A stretch of DNA of 12,372 nucleotides from an uncultured Verrucomicrobiales bacterium (GTDB lineage: Bacteria > Verrucomicrobiota > Verrucomicrobiia > Verrucomicrobiales > Akkermansiaceae). The DNA is taken from contig CALBVA010000061.1 of assembly GCA_937969125.1 (NCBI GenBank), positions 1 through 12,372 of the forward strand. The letters run 5' to 3'. Position numbers and translations under genes: made by a program. Shown piece after piece: positions 6,467-12,372 of this stretch (within the stretch, counting starts at the first letter, position 1; each line of letters opens with the position of its first letter). Below the pieces are notes generated by a model. It ran no database searches and was not told the DNA's origin. It saw nothing but the letters and a program-made list of their open reading frames with translations.

Positions 6467-8491
6467 TTACCACTCGTAGCGGACTGAGACGGTGGCATTG
6501 CGCCCGGCCTGATTCTGACCGGAGCCATGGATCCGGTAGTCCTCATCGGTGAGGTTCTCGAATGCAAAGTTCACCGAGAGATTTTCGCTGACGGTCCAGC
6601 CGGCGTAGATCGAGGGGATGATGTATCCGGGTGTGCCATTGACTGGGACGCGTTGGGTATCGCTGGCGGCGAGGCGGGAGAGATTGTCCTGCTTCGTCGC
6701 GGCGCGGACATTTCCGGAGATCCAGAACTTTTCGGAAGGGTGGGTCCACTTGACCTCAAGTCCACCGCTGAGCGGGATGAGGCGGCGAATGGTGTCTTCC
6801 ATTCCTCCCTGTTCCTGTTTTCCATCGTTCCAAGATGCGTAAGCGGAGATCCGCCACTCATCGGCGAGCTGGTAGGCGACAGAGGCTTCGAATCCGTAGA
6901 GATATCCGTCACTTCCATTCGTGGTGACAAGGCCACCGGAGCCATCGCTGACTCGGACGATTCCGTCATCGATCCAGGTGTGGAAGGCGGAGAGCTTCAG
7001 AGAGAGGTCACCATTGTCATAGCGTGTCCCGATTTCTGCGGTCAGGTAGGTCTCTGGATCGACATCGGGCGAACCGCTGGAATCGAGTCCATTGAGCGCG
7101 AACTGCTGGCCGGTGAGATCATCGAGGTTCGGAGCACGGAAGGATTGGGAAAGCCCGCCAAAGAGTTGCCAAGTCTCAGAGATTTCGTACTTTGCGCGTA
7201 AGGAGAGGGAGAGATTTTCCCAAGAGGCGTCACCGGATTGGTCGACGGTGGCTCCGGCGGGGCGATAGCCATCCCAGTCCGCCCGGGCATAGGTAAAGCG
7301 TGCTCCGGCGTCATATGAGAATCGCTGACCAATCTCGCCAGAGTAATTAGCAAAGAGACCGAGGGAGTCGTAGCTGGCGTCATCTGCGACCGGGCGGTTC
7401 TGCGGGCGGTTTGCTCCATTGCGTCGGCCCTCGGAGGAGACTTCATCGTGGTAGAAGTCAGCACCCCAGACGACTGGTCCAGACTTGGCCTGGAAGGTCA
7501 GTCCGTAGGTGTCGAGATCGAGAATTCTCTCATCAATACGGCCCGAACTCCGGACGCGAAATTCCGAGTCTTGCGTTTTTTGGTAGGAGAGGGTGGTTTG
7601 CCATTCATCGATCCAGGAGATCGCGGACTCGGAATCCTCGAGGCGGAGGTAGGTCAGTGAGCGTTCTTGATCCAGAGTGCGCTCCAGATCGGTCCCGGCT
7701 GTGGTGAATGAGCTGCCGTGGAACCAGGCGCGGCTATCGACGGTGGAATGCCAGCGAGGGACATCATCTTGATTCAGAGAGGTGTGGGCCAGGGTCAAGG
7801 TGCGGCTGTCGGAGAAAGCATATTCGAATTTGAAATCGAAGGATTGTTCGCGGTAGCCGGTATTTCGCATTCGGCCGAGCGCGGAGTCCTTGATATCGCC
7901 AATGTCCTTCGCCGAGGCTCCGAGCATGAGGCCCCACTCACCGCCCACTCCGAGCCGTTGTTCGAGGCGCCCGAGATGTGATTCCGAGTTGGTATCGAAG
8001 CGGTAATAGGCCGCCCCACCAGAGAAGAATCCCTCCTTATCACGGAAGCCGGATGACTTTGAAAGAGTGTTGAGAGTGCCTCCGATAGCGTCTGATCCGT
8101 AGAGGACGGAGCCTTGTGACTTAATGAGCTCCAGTCGAGCGATGGCCTGGGAATCGAGGGTGTTCCAATACTGGACCGGACCGCCGCGCCAGGTGGAATT
8201 ATTCAACCGGACGCCATCGAGAAGGAGGAGGTTTTGGCGACCGGTGAAGCCACGGACGTAGGGTGAGCCGTGGCCGGGGGTGGTCTGCTGCACGAGGACT
8301 CCGGGTGTGTCCAGAAGGGCCTGTGGTAGGGTGCGGGAGGCCTTTTCCTTCAATTGCTCCGCAGTCAGGATCTCGGCAGTGTAAGGTTCGTCATTAGCCT
8401 TTTCGGTGGTCCGGCTTGCGGTGACTACGATGTCTGGCAGAGTGTCTTGGGCGACGAGGGGTAGAGGGAGAAGGTAGAGAAGTTTTTGCAT
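6467..8491 (-). CDS. TonB-dependent outer-membrane receptor
   Basis: The 674-residue protein starts at the ATG at 8491 (MQKLLYLLPLPLVAQ), a very short signal peptide with likely cleavage near residue 14. A GTG at 8503 adds four residues. The TonB box-like segment 'DIVVTASR' (about 20-27) begins the mature chain. The plug domain follows, with 'VRGFTGRQNLLLLDGVRLN' and 'GSVLYGSDAIGGTLNTLSK', the classic plug signature. The rest is a beta barrel with alternating aromatic strands ('FAFENLTDEDYR' near the end) and a C-terminal Trp in 'SVRYEW', the outer-membrane insertion signal. The family imports siderophores, haem, cobalamin or other large ligands using TonB energy. The plug resembles receptors of the BtuB/FepA/haem type, but the ligand cannot be named. 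No cobalamin riboswitch fits in the 115 bases upstream. A papain-fold gene follows. Confidence 0.92.
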   Translation of the reverse strand: MQKLLYLLPLPLVAQDTLPDIVVTASRTTEKANDEPYTAEILTAEQLKEKASRTLPQALLDTPGVLVQQTTPGHGSPYVRGFTGRQNLLLLDGVRLNNSTWRGGPVQYWNTLDSQAIARLELIKSQGSVLYGSDAIGGTLNTLSKSSGFRDKEGFFSGGAAYYRFDTNSESHLGRLEQRLGVGGEWGLMLGASAKDIGDIKDSALGRMRNTGYREQSFDFKFEYAFSDSRTLTLAHTSLNQDDVPRWHSTVDSRAWFHGSSFTTAGTDLERTLDQERSLTYLRLEDSESAISWIDEWQTTLSYQKTQDSEFRVRSSGRIDERILDLDTYGLTFQAKSGPVVWGADFYHDEVSSEGRRNGANRPQNRPVADDASYDSLGLFANYSGEIGQRFSYDAGARFTYARADWDGYRPAGATVDQSGDASWENLSLSLRAKYEISETWQLFGGLSQSFRAPNLDDLTGQQFALNGLDSSGSPDVDPETYLTAEIGTRYDNGDLSLKLSAFHTWIDDGIVRVSDGSGGLVTTNGSDGYLYGFEASVAYQLADEWRISAYASWNDGKQEQGGMEDTIRRLIPLSGGLEVKWTHPSEKFWISGNVRAATKQDNLSRLAASDTQRVPVNGTPGYIIPSIYAGWTVSENLSVNFAFENLTDEDYRIHGSGQNQAGRNATVSVRYEW

Positions 8492-8543
8492 CGTAGGAGT
8501 CACGCAGGAAAACGAAAATTACTGGCGAGTTCTTAGAAGAAAG

Positions 8544-8573
8544 AACCCGCGGAAGCAATTGGCTTCGCGGGTT
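8544..8573 (-). terminator. Terminator after the KH-domain gene
   Basis: AACCCGCGGAAGC (8544-8556) pairs with GCTTCGCGGGTT (8562-8573) with one bulged base and a 5-base loop. On the - strand it is followed by a T-rich run (CTTTCTTCT), and it sits 33 bases past the stop of the KH-domain gene at 8607. It also separates that gene from the TonB receptor, which would need its own promoter in about 50 bases or depend on read-through. Confidence 0.7.
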
Positions 8574-8606
8574 GTTGGGGTCGGGAGATCAGAGGCTTGC
8601 GCGTGA

Positions 8607-8912
8607 TTACTCCATCGCTTTGGCTTCCATGGCTGCGGTATATTGCCGCTCTTCCTCGTGAGAGTGGATACGCAGATTTACCTGTACGCCATCACGCTCG
8701 CAGGCGGCCTTGATCAGACTGCGAATGGTGCTGGCGGTGAAGCCTTGTCGACCGATTAGGGTGGCGACATCCGGCTGGCTGAGGACGAGGCGGAAGTTCA
8801 CCTTGTTCTCGCCGGAGTGGCCGATGCGGAGCTCGGCGAGCTTAGGATCGCTGATGAAGTTCAGGGCGATATACTGGATGAAGTCTTTGATTTGTGCGGT
8901 GATTTTCTCCAT
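8607..8912 (-). CDS. khpA: KH-domain RNA-binding protein (KhpA/YlqC-like)
   Basis: The 101-residue protein is a single KH domain with the RNA-binding GxxG loop as Gly54-Arg-Gln-Gly57 in 'TLIGRQGFTASTIRSL'. The opening 'MEKITAQIKDFIQYIALNFI' matches the KhpA/YlqC amino-terminal helix. Members of this family bind diverse RNAs, partner with KhpB and affect cell size and division in Firmicutes. The protein is somewhat longer than the usual 75-90 residues because of an acidic, Ala/Glu-rich C-terminal helix. In many bacteria khpA lies in the rpsP-khpA-rimM-trmD operon. Here it stands alone between terminators, downstream of thyA-folA-DUF3127. No Shine-Dalgarno motif precedes the ATG at 8912. Confidence 0.88.
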   Translation of the reverse strand: MEKITAQIKDFIQYIALNFISDPKLAELRIGHSGENKVNFRLVLSQPDVATLIGRQGFTASTIRSLIKAACERDGVQVNLRIHSHEEERQYTAAMEAKAME

Positions 8913-8967
8913 AGTGTGAAAGTGTTTTTAGGATTGTGAATCGCAGCGGTGTGGAAGGACAGGATAA

Positions 8968-9019
8968 TTTGTAGGGCTGTCGGACTGGTTCAGGGTTTCC
9001 TCAGATGAATCCCTACAAA
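8968..9019. repeat. 9-bp inverted repeat in the gap upstream of khpA
   Basis: TTTGTAGGG (8968-8976) is the exact reverse complement of CCCTACAAA (9011-9019), with 34 bases between them. The right arm overlaps the A tract of the terminator at 9015-9050, so the two structures cannot form fully at the same time. It may be chance or a small regulatory switch. Confidence 0.4.
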
Positions 9020-9050
9020 AAAGCCCGCCAGAGACAGCGGGCTTTTTTGT
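9015..9050 (-). terminator. Strong bidirectional-looking terminator after the DUF3127 gene
   Basis: ACAAAAAAGCCCGC (9015-9028) pairs perfectly over 14 bp with GCGGGCTTTTTTGT (9037-9050) across an 8-base loop. The GC core with flanking A and T tracts makes it effective on either strand. It lies 9 bases past the stop of the DUF3127 gene, ending the thyA-folA-DUF3127 transcript, and implies that khpA has its own promoter in 8913-9014. Confidence 0.9.
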
Positions 9051-9059
9051 GAGTTGTCT

Positions 9060-9437
9060 TTAAAAGGGGATGTCGTCATCGCTGGGATCCGGCTCGCTGT
9101 CGAAGGACGAATCAAAGGCACCCGGAGGCGGGTCATTAGCTGCCGAGGCTTGCGGGTTTCCACCGCTACCGCCTTCGATTTTCCAGGCGTTCAGATTCAC
9201 GTAGTAGCGGCCTTTGTATTCGTTGCCGCGGATGTCGAAGGTGACTTTCAGTTCATCGCCGATACTCAGGGTATTGAGCTGGTCGATCTTATCGCGGACG
9301 GTTTCGAATTTCACCATCTGCGGGTATTTGCCATCGGGGACCTCGATGACAAATTCGCGTTTGGTGAAGCCGCTTGCAAAGGTTTGAAGGTCTTCGAGGA
9401 CCTTCAGCGTGCCGGTGAGTTCAAATGAGTTGGCCAT
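9060..9437 (-). CDS. DUF3127 OB-fold protein with an SSB-type C-terminal tail
   Basis: The 125-residue protein matches the DUF3127 family through 'TKREFVIEVPDGKYPQMVKF', 'DKIDQLNTLSIGDELKVTFDI' and 'YKGRYYVNLNAWKIE' (about residues 25-88), a compact beta-rich OB-like domain. A disordered Gly/Ser/Pro/Asp-rich linker (about 89-119) leads to the terminal DDDIPF (120-125). That hexapeptide is identical to the tip of E. coli SSB, which recruits replication and repair enzymes. The protein is therefore probably a single-strand nucleic-acid binder or an SSB partner-mimic; this is inference. Its start is the ATG at 9437, 23 bases after folA stops, with no Shine-Dalgarno motif. It is the last gene of the thyA-folA unit and is followed by a strong terminator. 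Confidence 0.85.
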   Translation of the reverse strand: MANSFELTGTLKVLEDLQTFASGFTKREFVIEVPDGKYPQMVKFETVRDKIDQLNTLSIGDELKVTFDIRGNEYKGRYYVNLNAWKIEGGSGGNPQASAANDPPPGAFDSSFDSEPDPSDDDIPF

Positions 9438-9460
9438 GGTGTTCTTGTAATGAAATTCTC

Positions 9461-9922
9461 TTAGCGGAAGTGTCGTCTGATTGTGAAGTCTTCCTGCTCC
9501 CAGACTAACTCGGATTGAGGGAAGTCAGCCTCGTAGTCGGGGAAGATCGTGTCGCCGGGATGAGCTTCCGGGACGTGCGTGATGATGAGATCTTCCAGAT
9601 AAGGCAGGAAAAATTGGTAAATCTGTGCGCCACCGATAATGAAGACCTGCTGATCGATTAGCGGGAGCTCATTGAGATCCTTCGGGCTGTGGATGGTTTC
9701 GACACCATCGTGATGCCACGCCGGGTCATGGGTGATGACGATGTTTTGCCGTTTCGGGAGCGGCTTGCCAATGGAATCAAAGGTCTTCCGTCCCATCACG
9801 ATAGGATGGCCGGAGGTCTGCTTTTTGAAGAATTTTAGATCATCCGGCAGATGCCACGGGAGGCCGCCGTCCTTCCCGATGATACGATCGGGAGTCATAG
9901 CTACAATGGCAGTGAGTTTCAT
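9461..9922 (-). CDS. folA: Dihydrofolate reductase
   Basis: The 153-residue protein has the normal length and motifs of bacterial DHFR, which reduces dihydrofolate to tetrahydrofolate with NADPH. 'AIVAMTPDRIIGKDGGLPW' (5-23) is the first strand and Met20-type loop. 'LPDDLKFFKK' (25-34) supplies the active-site acid, Asp28. 'IVMGRKTFDSIG' (41-52) and 'NIVITHDP' bind the cofactor, and 'VFIIGGAQIY' is the conserved Gly-Gly turn. The ATG at 9922 overlaps the thyA stop (ATGA, 9922-9919), the usual arrangement for translational coupling, so the start is well fixed. ThyA oxidises methylene-tetrahydrofolate to dihydrofolate and FolA regenerates it. Confidence 0.96.
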   Translation of the reverse strand: MKLTAIVAMTPDRIIGKDGGLPWHLPDDLKFFKKQTSGHPIVMGRKTFDSIGKPLPKRQNIVITHDPAWHHDGVETIHSPKDLNELPLIDQQVFIIGGAQIYQFFLPYLEDLIITHVPEAHPGDTIFPDYEADFPQSELVWEQEDFTIRRHFR

Positions 9923-10728
9923 ATGGCGACGGCGGCCTTAATGTGGGGATGGGCCTCATATCCGACCAGCTCAAAGTCCTCAAAGACGAAGGAATCGATG
10001 TCCTTTTTCTCCGGATTCAGGATCATCTGCGGAAGGGGCATAGGAGAGCGGCTGAGCTGCTTGCGGGCTTGCTCCAAATGGTTGGAGTAAAGGTGGAGAT
10101 CACCGAAGGTGTGGACGAAGTCGCGGGCCTCGTATCCACAGACCTGCGAGATCATTAAGGTGAGAAGCGCGTAAGAGGCGATATTGAATGGCACCCCGAG
10201 GAAGAGGTCGGCGCTGCGTTGGTAGAGCTGGCAGCTCAGGCCGGGTCGCTCCGAGTCTGGATCATGAACGTAGAACTGGAAGAGAAGGTGGCAGGGAGGG
10301 AGGGCCATCTCCTCGACCTTGCCGACATTCCATGCCGAGACGAGATGGCGGCGCGAGGTGGGATTGTGTTTGAGGCCATCGATGAGGTTGGCGATTTGAT
10401 CAATGAAGGTTCCGTCCTCTTTCGGCCAGGAGCGCCACTGTTGTCCGTAAACCGGTCCGAGGTCGCCGTTCTCGTCAGCCCACTCGTCCCAGATACGCAC
10501 CTTGTTTTCGCGAAGATAGGCGATATTGGTCTCACCTTTTAGGAACCAGAGGAGCTCATGAATGATGGAGCGGAGGTGTAGTTTTTTTGTGGTGAGACAG
10601 GGGAAGCCCTGGCGCAGATCATAGCGGGCCTGCCGTCCAAAAACACTGAGTGTTCCCGTCCCCGTCCGGTCGCCCCGGGTCTCCCCGTTTTCGAGAACAT
10701 CGCTGAGGAGCTCGAGGTAGGTTTGCAT
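9919..10728 (-). CDS. thyA: Thymidylate synthase
   Basis: At 269 residues from the ATG at 10728 (MQTYLELLSDVLENGETRGD), it is close to the standard ThyA length and aligns from the first residue. An upstream in-frame ATG at 10806 would run through the lysC terminator. It converts dUMP and methylene-tetrahydrofolate to dTMP and dihydrofolate. Visible active-site residues are Arg21 in 'RGDRTGTGT', Cys146 in 'LPPCHLLFQFYV', 'QLYQRSADLFLGVPFNIASY', and the late 'HTFGDLHLYSNHLEQ' block. It shares an ATGA overlap with folA and heads the thyA-folA-DUF3127 operon. Its upstream sequence is pyrimidine-rich with no Shine-Dalgarno motif. Confidence 0.97.
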   Translation of the reverse strand: MQTYLELLSDVLENGETRGDRTGTGTLSVFGRQARYDLRQGFPCLTTKKLHLRSIIHELLWFLKGETNIAYLRENKVRIWDEWADENGDLGPVYGQQWRSWPKEDGTFIDQIANLIDGLKHNPTSRRHLVSAWNVGKVEEMALPPCHLLFQFYVHDPDSERPGLSCQLYQRSADLFLGVPFNIASYALLTLMISQVCGYEARDFVHTFGDLHLYSNHLEQARKQLSRSPMPLPQMILNPEKKDIDSFVFEDFELVGYEAHPHIKAAVAI

Positions 10729-10803
10729 GGCGGGAGAATGGAATAAGGGATTGGCCGGGGAAAGCCGGAAGTCAGTTTTGGTGAGACAATGATGATCTCT
10801 CCA

Positions 10804-10836
10804 CAAAAAAAGCCGCTTTCCCGGAAGGAAGCGGCT
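10804..10836 (-). terminator. Terminator after lysC
   Basis: On the - strand, AGCCGCTTCC pairs with GGAAAGCGGCT with one bulge across a short CGG-type loop. It is followed by a run of seven T (the + strand A tract at 10804-10810). It lies 47 bases beyond the lysC stop and isolates lysC from thyA. Confidence 0.85.
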
Positions 10837-10883
10837 GTCATTGGGGAAAAAGGAAGAGGGGGAAGTTTCCTCAGCTTATCAAA

Positions 10884-12101
10884 CTATGCATCAAGGCCGA
10901 ACGCGGAGTGTACTACCCGAGCAGCTTCCTCTATCTGTTCCTCCTCCACTGTGACCGAGATCTTGATCTCGGAGGTGGAGATCATCCCGATATTAATGTT
11001 CGCCTCACCGAGGGCTTCGAACATTTTCGCGGCCACTCCGGAATGGGAACGCATTCCAATTCCGACACAGGAGAGCTTGCCAATGCCGGCCTCGGTCTCG
11101 ATTGCGGCGTCGCCATCCAGTTCGGCGAGTACCGGCTTCAGGGCGACCTGGGAGCGCCCGAGGTCATTGGTGTGCATCGTGAAGGAGTGACGCGCGCAGC
11201 CATCGTGCGCGATGTTTGAGACGATCATATCGATGTTCACCTCGGCCTCTGCGAGGGCTCCGAGGATTTTTCCGGACATCCCGGGAGTGTCGGGGATACC
11301 GGTAATGGTGACGCGGGCTTGGGAGCGCTCGATCGAGACTCCGCGGATGACGACTGATTCCATGGCTTCGTGTTCTTCGGTGACGATGGTCCCCGGGTTT
11401 TCATTGAGAGAGGAGCGCACCTCGAATTTTACGCCGTATTTTTTGGCGAATTCGACTGAGCGCGATTGCATGACCTTCGTGCCGACCGAGGCCAGCTCCA
11501 GAAGTTCATCATAAGAAATTTCCGGCAGCTTTCGTGCCTTTTCCACCACCCGTGGGTCGGCGGTGTAAACACCATCGACATCGGTGAGGATCTGGCAAAT
11601 GTCCGCCTTAACTGCTGAGGCTACCGCGATGGCGGAGAGATCGGAGCCGCCCCGGCCGAGGGTGTGAATGAGTCCCTCCTCCGTGATTCCCTGGAATCCC
11701 GCGACTACGATGGTCTTGTCCTCGGCGAGATAGCGGTCGATCACGGCGGGCTTGATATCCTCGATCCGGCCTCTGGTGTGCGAGCCACTGGTGATGATGC
11801 CGGCCTGCCGGCCTGTCGCAGAGACCGCCTCCACGCCGATCTCATTCAGCGCGATCGTGAGTAGCGCGATGGACTGCTGCTCGCCACTGGAGAGGAGGAC
11901 ATCCATTTCACGCTCGACCGGTTCGGAGGCCAATTGGCTGGCCATACCGATGAGCTTATCAGTCTCGCCACCCATCGCGGAGATCACTGCGACCACCTTG
12001 TGTCCTTTTTCCCGTTCCGTTTTGATACGGTTCGCGACATTGCGGATTCGGTCAATCGAGCCGACGGAAGTGCCGCCGTATTTTTGGACGATGAGGGCCA
12101 T
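10884..12101 (-). CDS. lysC: Aspartate kinase
   Basis: The 405-residue enzyme phosphorylates aspartate, the first step toward lysine, threonine, methionine and diaminopimelate. The start is the ATG at 12101 (MALIVQKYGGTSVG); the in-frame ATG at 12179 would add 26 unrelated residues. 'KYGGTSVG' (7-14) binds ATP and aspartate. 'GRGGSDLSAIAVASAVKAD' and 'ILTDVDGVYTADPRVV' are the amino acid kinase core. 'GTKVMQSRSVEFAKKYGV' closes the catalytic domain. Two ACT regulatory domains follow from about residue 265 ('VTITGIPDTPGMSGKILG' and 'LSCVGIGMRSHSGVAAKMF'), so feedback inhibition by lysine and/or threonine is expected. The length fits monofunctional class I enzymes such as those of Pseudomonas and Corynebacterium, which often also use an internal beta-subunit start. 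No lysine riboswitch is visible upstream. Confidence 0.96.
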   Translation of the reverse strand: MALIVQKYGGTSVGSIDRIRNVANRIKTEREKGHKVVAVISAMGGETDKLIGMASQLASEPVEREMDVLLSSGEQQSIALLTIALNEIGVEAVSATGRQAGIITSGSHTRGRIEDIKPAVIDRYLAEDKTIVVAGFQGITEEGLIHTLGRGGSDLSAIAVASAVKADICQILTDVDGVYTADPRVVEKARKLPEISYDELLELASVGTKVMQSRSVEFAKKYGVKFEVRSSLNENPGTIVTEEHEAMESVVIRGVSIERSQARVTITGIPDTPGMSGKILGALAEAEVNIDMIVSNIAHDGCARHSFTMHTNDLGRSQVALKPVLAELDGDAAIETEAGIGKLSCVGIGMRSHSGVAAKMFEALGEANINIGMISTSEIKISVTVEEEQIEEAARVVHSAFGLDA

Positions 12102-12195
12102 GGGACGGCGATGGGTAGGGGATGGGGGGCTTGAAAGCAAGCGTCGTCTCTCCAACCTCACCAGCATGAACCCACTCATGAGGTCCTAGCTCAGC

Positions 12196-12208
12196 GATCA
12201 CAGTGATC
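12196..12208. repeat. Short perfect palindrome upstream of lysC
   Basis: GATCAC-A-GTGATC is a 6-bp perfect dyad with one central base, lying 95 bases before the lysC start and 47 bases beyond the stop of the next gene. It could be an operator half-site pair or chance. Confidence 0.25.
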
Positions 12209-12254
12209 CTCGTGCCGAGGCGCTCATTTCTGACCGCCATCTGGAGCTACAGGG

Positions 12255-12372
12255 TCACTTAGTTTTGGATGTGTTGTTTGAAATCCGTGCGAGGAAATCC
12301 TTCGCAAAGGCCCGTCGCTCGGGACTGGTTTTTTTCAGGAGTCTAGGATCGTCAATCGAGCGAAGTGCGACC
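12255..12372 (-). CDS. C-terminal end of an unidentified gene (partial, 5' end outside window)
   Basis: The - strand frame ending in TGA (12257-12255) is open to the window edge for 38 codons. It reads from 'VALRSIDDPRLLKKTSPE' through 'RRAFAKDFLARISNNTSKTK'. The composition is protein-like: a charged helical segment with a Lys/Thr/Ser tail. The neighbouring - strand frame has stops (for example TAG near 12342). It precedes lysC on the same strand by 153 bases. The family is not recognised. Confidence 0.5.
   Translation of the reverse strand, partial: VALRSIDDPRLLKKTSPERRAFAKDFLARISNNTSKTK

Noticed and set aside
6527..7201. A 224-codon + strand open frame inside the TonB receptor gene
   Set aside because: The opposite strand holds an unambiguous receptor barrel; GC-biased third positions explain the antisense opening.
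8492..8606. Cobalamin riboswitch upstream of the TonB receptor
   Set aside because: The gap is only 115 bases and is largely taken up by the khpA terminator; no B12-box-like sequence was seen.
12102..12240. A short - strand frame (62 codons from 12240) overlapping the lysC start
   Set aside because: It overlaps lysC in another frame, is Pro/His/Arg-rich at its end and has no Shine-Dalgarno or known leader-peptide feature such as a Lys or Thr run.
1..12372. CRISPR arrays, rRNA, tRNA, or long direct repeats
   Set aside because: Read on both strands; no regularly spaced repeats or RNA-gene signatures were found.

Overview
The window looks like chromosomal DNA of a free-living, Gram-negative, fairly GC-rich bacterium. 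The best guess by eye is Verrucomicrobiota. Supporting this are a TonB-dependent receptor, a DUF3127 protein (a family best known from Bacteroidota, Verrucomicrobiota and relatives), a KhpA-type KH protein, an FtsB/DivIC-like protein and a near-total lack of Shine-Dalgarno motifs. No 16S or other phylogenetic marker is present, so this is inference.

Layout, left to right. (1) The left edge (1-60) holds a possible C-terminal stub of a + strand gene, followed by a good terminator. (2) 237-1298 (-) is a five-helix membrane protein with a long coiled-coil tail. Divergent from it, 1453-1797 (+) is a septum-formation (FtsB/DivIC-like) protein whose 3' end overlaps the convergent gene by 17 bp. (3) 1781-3004 (-) is an alkaline-phosphatase-fold protein that appears to have lost its metal-binding residues. 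(4) 3091-4468 (+) is a tight two-gene unit: a QueC-like PP-loop ATPase lacking the usual QueC substrate motif, overlapped by a class I methyltransferase. (5) On the - strand, 8491-4624 carries a TonB-dependent receptor, a secreted papain-fold/NlpC-P60-like protein and a short CorA-like membrane protein. The CorA-like gene is preceded by a leader with three stem-loops. (6) On the - strand, 10728-8607 carries thyA-folA-DUF3127 and then khpA, with terminators after the DUF3127 gene and after khpA. (7) lysC (10884-12101, -) has its own terminator. The C-terminal end of another - strand gene runs off the right edge.

How the genes fit together. thyA, folA and the DUF3127 protein form a coherent dTMP/folate and DNA-maintenance operon: ThyA consumes methylene-tetrahydrofolate, FolA regenerates tetrahydrofolate, and the third protein ends in the exact SSB C-terminal peptide DDDIPF. 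lysC starts the aspartate-family amino acid pathway. The receptor/papain-fold/CorA-like set is all envelope-associated. No CRISPR array, tRNA, rRNA, complete insertion sequence or recognisable defence island was seen.

The best candidates for new biology are the QueC-like/methyltransferase pair, the apparently dead phosphatase-fold protein, the DUF3127/SSB-tail protein inside the thymidylate operon, the structured leader before the CorA-like gene, and the pyrimidine-rich, SD-free start regions.
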